A DNA stretch of 64,000 bases from EA-27 sp964396265 (GTDB lineage: Archaea > Thermoplasmatota > Thermoplasmata > RBG-16-68-12 > EA-27): the NCBI GenBank assembly GCA_964396265.1, contig CAYNEM010000002.1, positions 1 to 64,000 of the forward strand, read 5' to 3'. The notes beneath the pieces are model-generated. The model did no database searches and was not told the origin of the DNA. It saw only the letters and a program-made list of their open reading frames with translations. The translations under genes were made by a program, and so were the position numbers. Positions within the stretch are counted from its first letter, which is position 1. Every line of letters starts with the position of its first letter. Shown here one piece after another: positions 15,418-22,487 of the stretch.

Positions 15418-16740
15418 CCGCCGCCTGGGGCGCCCGACCTCCCCGAGGCGGTCTTCCACGTGGGGTACCCGGGTGACGCTGGAAAGTACCTTCCAACCAT
15501 GTGGGCGAATCGGGCCGAGTGGACCTCCGACTGGTTCTTCTCTGAGGGTCTGAAAGACCAATCCTTCATCGACTCCCTGGACGCCCAAGGCATCGACGTC
15601 TCCCAGATCCTCGGGACAGCGCCGACCACGTCGGACGACCCGTCGATACTGGCCTCCGGGACGGCCTTTAACGAGAACTACACGGCACGGTTCGTCGGCG
15701 ACACCTCGCCCGGTCTCTTCGCTTCGCATGCCTACGACGGGCTCTTCTTGATCGCCTTGGCAATGGCGGACGCGAACACATCGGACGTCACGACGGCCGC
15801 ATTCAAGGCTTCGCTCCGGTCCGTCTCCGCCCCACCCGGAACGGTCATCCGGCCCGGGGAATGGGCCAAGGCCCTTGTCGAGATCGGGGCACTACGGGAC
15901 ATTGACTTCGTCGGCGCATCGGGTGCTGTGAACTTTGACTCCGCCGGAGAGGTCCTTTCCGACTACGAGGTCTGGGGCGTCAACGCCACCACGGGCACAA
16001 TCGAGCGCAGGATGTTCATCGCGGAGGGCAGCTGGAATCCGGCCCCACCCCTCCGAGCCTCGCTGCCACCCGAAGTGCGGGATAGCGATCCGCCCCGCCC
16101 GTTGCTCGGTAACGTGGACATCGGAGTCCTCGTGTCCTTCACGGGGGCGCTGGCAGTCTACGGCCCCGACATCTACAACGGGACGGTCCTGGGGATGGAG
16201 CAGATCAACGCCGATGGCGGCCTCTGGGGCGGGAACATCGTCCTCCACCAGCAGGATGACCAGACGAGCCCCACCGCAGGGGCCACCGCAGCCGGCATCC
16301 TGATCAACACGAACAACGTCTCCGCGATCATCGGTTCCCTCGCCTCCAGCGTCTCCATCGCAGCGTACGATGTCGCGGGGCCCGCGGGTGTGCTGATGAT
16401 GTCGCCGGCGTCGACGTCTCCGGTCTTCACCACGTCGGACCTCCTAGACCTGTTCTGGCGGACCGCCCCCTCGGACGCCCTCCAAGGCAGGGCGGCCGCG
16501 CTCTACGCGTATGAGACCGCGGGCTGGAGGAAGGTGTCGGTCTTCCACATCAGCAACGCGTACGGAGACGGGTTGGGCAGTGTCTTCGAACAGGGATTCG
16601 AGGCGCGTGGCGGTTCCGTGATGCGGAACATCGGCTACGTGGCGGATCAGGCGTCGTACGACTCGGAACTCGCGGCGCTCTTCACTCCCGGCTCGCAGCC
16701 CGCGCCGCCGCTACGGGTACGACGCGAGGATCTCCGGTAG
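15268..16740 (+). CDS. Membrane-anchored branched-chain amino-acid receptor, circularly permuted
   Basis: A 490-residue LivJ-like (Peripla_BP_6) receptor. Residues 1-49 are the anchor shared with the peptide receptor at 8592. Residues 60-251 match the C-terminal part of LivJ (AVFHVGYPGDAGKYL, FASHAYDGLFLIALAM, YEVWGVNA). A Pro-rich linker covers about 252-281. Residues 282-472 match the N-terminal part (DIGVLVSFTGALAVYGPDIY, INADGGLWGG, AIIGSLASSVS, VLMMSPASTSP, SVFHISNAYGDGLGSVFEQG) and stop after SYDSELAALF, exactly where the C-terminal part would normally begin. All family segments are present in swapped order. It converges on livFGMH across a terminator and is probably their receptor. Confidence 0.85.
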   Translation: MVDEEEMKTDAPETPAAAPAKGKGMWIGIVVVVIVIVILLAAVFGGFFGAPPPGAPDLPEAVFHVGYPGDAGKYLPTMWANRAEWTSDWFFSEGLKDQSFIDSLDAQGIDVSQILGTAPTTSDDPSILASGTAFNENYTARFVGDTSPGLFASHAYDGLFLIALAMADANTSDVTTAAFKASLRSVSAPPGTVIRPGEWAKALVEIGALRDIDFVGASGAVNFDSAGEVLSDYEVWGVNATTGTIERRMFIAEGSWNPAPPLRASLPPEVRDSDPPRPLLGNVDIGVLVSFTGALAVYGPDIYNGTVLGMEQINADGGLWGGNIVLHQQDDQTSPTAGATAAGILINTNNVSAIIGSLASSVSIAAYDVAGPAGVLMMSPASTSPVFTTSDLLDLFWRTAPSDALQGRAAALYAYETAGWRKVSVFHISNAYGDGLGSVFEQGFEARGGSVMRNIGYVADQASYDSELAALFTPGSQPAPPLRVRREDLR

Positions 16741-16749
16741 GCTCAAACA

Positions 16750-16780
16750 GGGGGGCTCGGGCCCCCCTCCTTCCATTTTT
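16750..16780. terminator. Hairpin plus T-run between convergent transporter genes
   Basis: GGGGGGC, loop TCGG, GCCCCCC forms a perfect 7-bp stem (16750-16767), followed by a T-rich stretch ending in TTTTT (16776-16780). It sits in the 42-bp gap between the convergent receptor and livF genes. The T-run favours the plus strand. Archaeal termination depends mostly on T-runs, so the hairpin may instead stabilise transcripts. Confidence 0.6.
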
Positions 16781-16782
16781 CT

Positions 16783-17607
16783 CTAGTCGCCAAGATACAT
16801 CTGGCGAACTTCGGGGTTGTCAAGGAGGTCCTTGGCGGAACCCTCGTAACGGTTTCGCCCCATCTCGAGCACATAGGCCCGGTCGGCCATCTTGAGAGCC
16901 TTCTTCGCGTTTTGTTCGACGAGGAGGATTCCCGTGCCGGCTTTGTGAATCTCGTCGATCCGACGAAAAATGCCGTCCACGAGCTTCGGCGCGAGACCTG
17001 CAGACGGCTCATCGATCAGAAGGACCTTCGGCTCGAGGATCAGGGCGCGGGCGAGGGCGACCATCTGTTGCTGACCGCCGCTGAGTTTGCCGGTGCGGAC
17101 GCCGAGGAGCGGGCGAAGGTTCGGAAAGAGATCGAGGACGGCTTTAACGCGACCTTCGAAGTAGTCCCGGGTCGTCATCCTTCCGTACCATCGAGCCGCG
17201 CTCGGGAGCCTGAGCCCCTTCCGGATAACGTCGGTCATATTCTGGAAGGTGTGCGCGATCCTCCCGCCGATGCCGTAGTTCAGAAGGAAGGCGCCCATCT
17301 GCAGATTCTCTCGCACGGTGAGCGTCGGGAAGGTGTTCGCCACTTGGGGAACGTAGCTGATTCCCTGCGCGACGATCTGCTCCGGGGTCAGCCGCGTGAT
17401 GTCGCGACCCTCGTAAGTCACGACCCCCTCGGTTGCACGGAGGAGGCCGAATATCGTCTTGATCAGAGTCGACTTGCCCGCGCCGTTGGGGCCGATCACA
17501 GCGACGAGTTCGCCGGCCTCGAGGCGTGCGGAGACACCTCGAAGGATTGGCACCTCGTCGTAACCGGAGACCAAACCCTCAGCGACCAGGATAGCCGGCA
17601 ACCTCAC
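16783..17607 (-). CDS. livF: Branched-chain amino-acid ABC transporter ATPase LivF
   Basis: A 274-residue ATPase. Walker A is GPNGAGKST, the signature LSGGQQQMV, and Walker B VLLIDEPSAGLAP, with LLVEQN typical of LivF. An insert of about 35 residues (around GIGGRIAHTFQNMTDVIRKG) lengthens the helical domain compared with the usual 235 residues. The start is taken as GTG at 17607 (RLPAILVAEGL), overlapping the livG stop as GTGA; TTG at 17601 is the alternative. Distal gene of the livHMGF operon. Confidence 0.92.
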   Translation of the reverse strand: MRLPAILVAEGLVSGYDEVPILRGVSARLEAGELVAVIGPNGAGKSTLIKTIFGLLRATEGVVTYEGRDITRLTPEQIVAQGISYVPQVANTFPTLTVRENLQMGAFLLNYGIGGRIAHTFQNMTDVIRKGLRLPSAARWYGRMTTRDYFEGRVKAVLDLFPNLRPLLGVRTGKLSGGQQQMVALARALILEPKVLLIDEPSAGLAPKLVDGIFRRIDEIHKAGTGILLVEQNAKKALKMADRAYVLEMGRNRYEGSAKDLLDNPEVRQMYLGD

Positions 17608-18371
17608 CCTCCGAGGTAGGACTCGAGCACCTGGGAGTCGCTGCGAACCTCCTCGGGCATCCCCTCGGCGATCGGGCGACCTTGATGCATCGCGATGACA
17701 CGATCGCACTGGTTCATGACGACGTCCATATCGTGTTCGATCATGAAGAAGGACTTGCCCCGAGCGCGAAGGTCGTTCAGAAGGCCGAGGAGCTTCCGGG
17801 TCAGCGTCGGATTGACGCCGGCGACAGGCTCGTCAAGGAGGACGAGCTTCGGTTCCGTCATGAGCGCCCGGGCCAACTCCAGCAGCTTCTTCTGTCCCCC
17901 CGACAGGTCGCTCGCGTACGCGTCCGAGAGCGTGTCGAGCTCGACGAGAGCGAGCATGTCGAGCGCCCTCTTCTGGAGGGTCTCCTCCACGTCCCACATC
18001 TTCCGGAGACCGAGTAGGGCGGAGATCGGGTTCTCTCCTGGGTGGCGGGGGTGCGCGACGAGAAGGTTCTCCAGCACGGTGAGTCGCCGAAACTCACGCG
18101 GGATCTGAAACGTCTTGACGACCCCCCGTTCGACGATCTCATAGGCGGGACGGCCGTCGATCCGCCTCCCGTTGAAAGCGATCGTCCCCTCATCGGGTGC
18201 ATAGAGGCCGACGATCAGGTTGAACAGCGTCGTCTTGCCCGCGCCGTTCGGCCCGATCAGCCCCGTGATCGTCCCGCGCCGGACCGCCAACGTGCACCGG
18301 TCGACCGCGCGGATGCCCCCGAAGGCCTTCGTCACCGCGTTCGTCGCCAGCACCGAATCGGACTCGGTCAC
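17604..18371 (-). CDS. livG: Branched-chain amino-acid ABC transporter ATPase LivG
   Basis: A 255-residue ATPase. Walker A is GPNGAGKTT, the signature LSGGQKKLL, Walker B LVLLDEPVAGVNP, and the switch His lies in FMIEHDMD, as in LivG. The GTG at 18371 overlaps the livM TGA (GTGA), matching the coupling seen at the other junctions here. The GTG at 18386 would add five residues and a longer overlap. Confidence 0.92.
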   Translation of the reverse strand: MTESDSVLATNAVTKAFGGIRAVDRCTLAVRRGTITGLIGPNGAGKTTLFNLIVGLYAPDEGTIAFNGRRIDGRPAYEIVERGVVKTFQIPREFRRLTVLENLLVAHPRHPGENPISALLGLRKMWDVEETLQKRALDMLALVELDTLSDAYASDLSGGQKKLLELARALMTEPKLVLLDEPVAGVNPTLTRKLLGLLNDLRARGKSFFMIEHDMDVVMNQCDRVIAMHQGRPIAEGMPEEVRSDSQVLESYLGG

Positions 18372-19438
18372 CAGTTGAACACCCACCTAGGACGTTTCGC
18401 CACATGTTTCCTCTCCGGCAGAAGCCCTTGTGGGCGGAAGAGGATGATCAGGATGAGGGCGACGCCGACCGCAACGAGCCGAAGGTAGAATATCTTAATC
18501 GCGAACGCCGGTGGAATGTCGAACCACGCCGGCAATCGAACCGTGACGTATTCAATGAAGAGGAAGACCCACGCGCCCACGAGGACCCCCCTGTTGCTCC
18601 CAATCCCGCCGATGATCACCATGACCCAGACGGCGAACGTGTCCGTGGGCGTGAAGAGGACCTCGGGGGGGTAGACACCTCGGAGCCAGTACGCGAACAA
18701 CGCCCCGGAGGCGCCCATGAGGGCCGCCCCGAGGACGAAGGCCTGGAGTTTCAGGGAGAAGGTGTCCTTCCCGAACGCCTGAGCGGCATCCTCGTCCTCC
18801 CGGACTGCGCGGAGGGCTCGACCCCACGGGGAACGAGACATCCGCTCGACCCCGACGAAGATGATCACGAGGACGACCGCTACGATCCCGAGGTACGAGA
18901 GCTCGGTCTTGTACACTTCGGAACCGAATTCAAAGGGGCGCGCGATGCCACCGAACCCATACACGCCGCCGGTCACCCCCTGAAGGTTCTTGACGAACAC
19001 GCGCATCGTGATCTCCCCGAGCCCCAGAGTCGCGATCGCGAAGTAGTCCGCGCGGAGCCGAAGCGTGGGAATCGCGATGAAGAAGGCAAGGACCGCCGCC
19101 ACGAGAGCCCCGACGATGACCCCGAACAGATATGAGGTCGAAACGCCGGCAGTCTCGGGGAAGACCCCGACTCCGAACGCGGTCGACATCCCTTGAAGCT
19201 GGGGGAACACGCTTTGGTCGATGCCCCAATGCCCTGGGGTCCCGAGCCCTGGAGCAAGGGGTTCTGTGACGACCATGGCCGCCGCGTACGCGCCAATCCC
19301 CCAGAATCCGATGATCCCCGCATTGAAGAGCCCGGTCTGCCCGAGCTGCAGGTTCAGGGCGATCGCGAGGATCCCCCAGATCGCGAACAGAGCCATGAAC
19401 CGTGAAACGTCTGCCACGATCCCAGTGAGCTCAGCCAC
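18368..19438 (-). CDS. livM: Branched-chain amino-acid ABC transporter permease LivM
   Basis: A 356-residue permease with about ten hydrophobic stretches. LivM hallmarks are GIWGIGAYAAAMV-like helices near the N-terminus, LRLRADYFAIATLGLGEI, TGGVYGF, and the coupling loop WGRALRAVREDEDAAQAFGKD. A cytoplasmic basic tail follows FRPQGLLPERK. GTG start; it overlaps livH by eight bases. Confidence 0.92.
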   Translation of the reverse strand: MAELTGIVADVSRFMALFAIWGILAIALNLQLGQTGLFNAGIIGFWGIGAYAAAMVVTEPLAPGLGTPGHWGIDQSVFPQLQGMSTAFGVGVFPETAGVSTSYLFGVIVGALVAAVLAFFIAIPTLRLRADYFAIATLGLGEITMRVFVKNLQGVTGGVYGFGGIARPFEFGSEVYKTELSYLGIVAVVLVIIFVGVERMSRSPWGRALRAVREDEDAAQAFGKDTFSLKLQAFVLGAALMGASGALFAYWLRGVYPPEVLFTPTDTFAVWVMVIIGGIGSNRGVLVGAWVFLFIEYVTVRLPAWFDIPPAFAIKIFYLRLVAVGVALILIILFRPQGLLPERKHVAKRPRWVFNW

Positions 19439-20414
19439 GGGCCCTCCGCCTCCAGGCCCGCGCGAGGCTCTGGAGGAGTTTGCGGAACTCGGCGCGGATC
19501 GGGGGAACGTCGAAGCCGACGGGGCGTCCCACGATCCCCTGCGGACGGACGAGAAGGACCAAGACCATGAGGCCGAAGGGAATCAGCAGGGAGAACTCCT
19601 CCGGGATTCCCGTCCGGATCGCGAAGGGGAAGAACAGGTTGCGCGCAAGTCCCATAACGAGCGCCCCGAGCATGGCGCCGTACGGCGAGCCGATGCCCCC
19701 GAGGATGACGGCGGAGAACACGATGAGCAGGATGCTCGCCCCCAGGCCGGGGACGAGCGTGGAGAGGCGGAGGCCGATGATGAGCCCGCCGCCCCCCGCG
19801 AGCAGGCCGGCGATCGCCCACGTCGCGTATCGCACCTGCTTCACATTGATCCCGGAGACCCTCGCGAGGTCGGGATTGTCCGCCGTCGCCCTCATCGCCC
19901 TTCCGAGCTTCGTGTACTGCAGAATGACGGTGAGGGAGACGACCGCGACGAGCGCGGTCACCATCGGAACAAATCCCTGCAACGGGTTGAGGGTTACTCT
20001 CAGACCCGTGAAAGGATCACGAACGGGAAACGCCCACGTCTGGGGAAGGGTGATGCCGAACGTGACGATCCCGGTTCCCCAGATGAGGCGGATCAAGTTC
20101 TGCAGGACAAGAGCGAGGCCGACGGAGGCGACGAGCGGTGCCACGAAGCCGCGACCCTCCAAACGCGAGAAGATGAGGAACTCGAACAGGATTGCGAGGA
20201 GCGCGACGCTCAGCAGGGCACCCAAGACCCCCGCGACGTAATTCCGCCCTGTCGCGCCGATGACAACGAGGGCGACGTACGCCCCGACCGTCATCATGTC
20301 GCCATGTGCGAAGTTCGCGAACTTCTTCACGCCGTAGATGAGGGAGAGCCCCGTCGCCGCCAGAACGATGACCGACGCCTCGACGAGCCCGTTGAGGAGG
20401 TTCTGAAGGACCAT
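19431..20414 (-). CDS. livH: Branched-chain amino-acid ABC transporter permease LivH
   Basis: A 327-residue permease starting VLQNLLNGLVEASVIVLAATGLS-like and containing the LivH hallmarks KFANFAHGDMMTVGAYVAL, GRAMRATADNPDLARVSGIN (coupling loop) and LGGIGSPYGAMLGAL. A TATA box at 20441-20448 predicts transcription start near 20419, so the ATG at 20414 is preferred to the TTG at 20423, which would lie upstream of the transcript. First gene of the operon. Confidence 0.92.
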   Translation of the reverse strand: MVLQNLLNGLVEASVIVLAATGLSLIYGVKKFANFAHGDMMTVGAYVALVVIGATGRNYVAGVLGALLSVALLAILFEFLIFSRLEGRGFVAPLVASVGLALVLQNLIRLIWGTGIVTFGITLPQTWAFPVRDPFTGLRVTLNPLQGFVPMVTALVAVVSLTVILQYTKLGRAMRATADNPDLARVSGINVKQVRYATWAIAGLLAGGGGLIIGLRLSTLVPGLGASILLIVFSAVILGGIGSPYGAMLGALVMGLARNLFFPFAIRTGIPEEFSLLIPFGLMVLVLLVRPQGIVGRPVGFDVPPIRAEFRKLLQSLARAWRRRARG

Positions 20415-20440
20415 CGGACGCAATGGAACGGTACCCGCCC

Positions 20441-20448
20441 TATAAAAC
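20441..20448 (-). promoter_or_regulatory. TATA box of the livHMGF operon
   Basis: The minus strand reads TTTTATAG about 30 bp before the livH ATG. The same bases read TATAAAAC on the plus strand, 47 bp before the small membrane protein gene at 20488, so the element could serve both directions. Confidence 0.6.
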
Positions 20449-20487
20449 GGACGCGACCGCTAGAGGAATATCCTCCGCCCCGTACCG

Positions 20488-20694
20488 GTGGCCGTGCGCG
20501 CACGCCTTCGTACACCGTTCTGGCGGCGCCTCGGCTTCAGGCTTCGGGCCGTTGGCTTCACCCTCCTCGGGATTGCCGCATTTGTTCCCCTCCCTGGGAT
20601 TGCGGTGGCAGCCTTGGCGGCGCCCGGACTTCTCCTGCTCAGCGCCGGGTCGATCGTGTGGCTGGCCCGAGATGCGGACTCGTGGCGGCGTTGA
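20488..20694 (+). CDS. Small membrane protein, unknown function
   Basis: A 68-residue protein with an Arg-rich N-terminus (about 20 residues, strongly positive) followed by two closely spaced hydrophobic stretches (about 21-40 and 41-60). GTG start. It is divergent from livH and ends 12 bases before the convergent DUF885 gene stop. Composition fits a membrane protein; no family recognised. Confidence 0.45.
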   Translation: MAVRARLRTPFWRRLGFRLRAVGFTLLGIAAFVPLPGIAVAALAAPGLLLLSAGSIVWLARDADSWRR

Positions 20695-20706
20695 CGGGAG
20701 CGCTGA

Positions 20707-22362
20707 TCACAGCACGGGGCCCGCGCCCGGGCCGAGCAGGTGCTCCCGCGCCAACCCCAGGGGCGGCGCGCCCAGACTCAGCAGGCGATCGTGGAACTCG
20801 AGGAGTGTCGACTTCCGGTTCCGCGCGAGGAAGTCCGTCCGAAGCTTCTTGATCATGAGCTTGCCGAGCGTGTAGTTCAGGTACCCGGGGTCCCACGTCC
20901 CCCGCTTCGCCTCGCGCTCCGCGGGCAGCCGGTCGAGGAACGCGTTCTCCATGAAGAACCGCGTCGCGTCCTCCCAGGACCAGCCGGCCGTGTGCATCCT
21001 GATCGACGACACATACCGGCAGTTGCGCAGGAGGGCGTCCTGGAGCACGGCCATCCGCAGGCGGAGGTCGCCCCCGCCGAGGCCCTGGTCGAGCATCATC
21101 TCCTCGCAGTAGTGGGCCCAGCCCTCGGTGAACGCGTAAGAAGTGTAGGAGCGCAGCACCGGGGACTTCACGTGCCTTCGGTGGAGGAAGTGGACGTAGT
21201 GGCCCGGGTAGCATTCGTGGACGCTGATGTTCCGCAGGCTCGTGTAGTTGAGGTGGCGAAGCCACTCCTCCCGCTTCTCCGGAGTCCAGGAGTTCTCGAC
21301 GGGCGTGACGTAGTAGTACGCCTCCTTCGCGACCTTCTCGAATGCGCCCGGGGAGTTCATCGCCGCCGTCGCGAACCGGTAGAACCGCGGGGTCTCCACG
21401 ACCTGCGCGCGCTCCTCGGACGGCACGCTCACGACGTCGTGGTCGACGACGAAACGGCGAAGGTCCTCGAGCATGGCGCGCGTGTCCTCGATCAGTGACT
21501 CCGCGCTCGGGTGGTCCCGCTCCATGCCCTCGACGACTTCGCGCGGCGTCTTCCCAGTGTCGATCTTCCGCGCGGTCTCGAGGAATCCCCGCTTGTTCTG
21601 CTCCAAATCGGCCAGGCCGACCTTGAGGAGGCGCTCGATTGTGATCTTCGACTGATGTTCCGCAAAGATCATGCGCTCGTACCTACGCGCCCCGAGGGCG
21701 AACTGCGTCTTCACGCGCGGCTTGTACCTCGTCTCGAGCTCGCTCACGAGCAGGTTCAGCTCGTTCACGGCGGCCGCGTTGGTCTTCTGCACGAGCTTCT
21801 GCACCGCGGGCGAGGCCTTTGCGAGGTGCTGGGGGACTTCCCGGTCGTACTGGTCCGCGATCCCGCGCGCCGCCATCTCCACCATCTCGTACTTCGTCTC
21901 CGCGAGGCGACGATCCGTCCCTTCGCGCAACTGGCGGAGATATCGAGGGACCTGCGACTGCAGCTTCGCGATCGCGCGGAGCCTACGGTCGAGCGGGGCA
22001 TAGTTCCGCATGAGGTAATTCAGCACGGACATACGGAACAGGAGGGAGGACGGGAGCCCCCTCGCGTCCTTCGCATCGACGAAATCCCAACGCTCCCCGA
22101 CCAGCATGGCGGTGAGGACGCCGAGCTCGAGGCGATGCGGGGGCGAGAGGGTCGCCTTCGCTTTGAACGACTCGAGGGCCGCCAGATGCTTCTCGATCTG
22201 GACGACGCGCTTTGCGACGCTCGCCGCCGAGTAGTCCGGAAGGCGGCCGTCGAACTCGTGGAGGCCGGAGCCCGCGGCCCCCGTCGGGTGGAACGCTCGG
22301 CGGGCATCGATGATCGCTTTCGCAATCGCGCCCAACGCCTCGCCCGCCGCGCGCCTCGCCAT
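20707..22362 (-). CDS. DUF885-family putative metallopeptidase
   Basis: A 551-residue protein of the DUF885 family (PF05960). The diagnostic motif appears as VHECYPGHYVHF near residue 380, a variant of the family HEAxPGHH. Its His and Glu residues suggest a gluzincin-like metal site. GWAHYCEEMML about 40 residues later would supply the third ligand. Mostly helical, with no signal peptide visible, so probably cytoplasmic. It is divergent from the M1 aminopeptidase, so both may handle imported peptides. Peptidase activity is inferred from the motif. Confidence 0.8.
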   Translation of the reverse strand: MARRAAGEALGAIAKAIIDARRAFHPTGAAGSGLHEFDGRLPDYSAASVAKRVVQIEKHLAALESFKAKATLSPPHRLELGVLTAMLVGERWDFVDAKDARGLPSSLLFRMSVLNYLMRNYAPLDRRLRAIAKLQSQVPRYLRQLREGTDRRLAETKYEMVEMAARGIADQYDREVPQHLAKASPAVQKLVQKTNAAAVNELNLLVSELETRYKPRVKTQFALGARRYERMIFAEHQSKITIERLLKVGLADLEQNKRGFLETARKIDTGKTPREVVEGMERDHPSAESLIEDTRAMLEDLRRFVVDHDVVSVPSEERAQVVETPRFYRFATAAMNSPGAFEKVAKEAYYYVTPVENSWTPEKREEWLRHLNYTSLRNISVHECYPGHYVHFLHRRHVKSPVLRSYTSYAFTEGWAHYCEEMMLDQGLGGGDLRLRMAVLQDALLRNCRYVSSIRMHTAGWSWEDATRFFMENAFLDRLPAEREAKRGTWDPGYLNYTLGKLMIKKLRTDFLARNRKSTLLEFHDRLLSLGAPPLGLAREHLLGPGAGPVL

Positions 22363-22487
22363 CCTCGCGCTCCCTTCGAGGAATCGGCGTTGGACGGTTA
22401 AGGGTGCGCCCCTGGACGCGACGGGCGTAACTAGATATCCCCGCTGTCGCTGCGCGGAGGCGGCGCCTCGTTCATGGGGGACCGACG

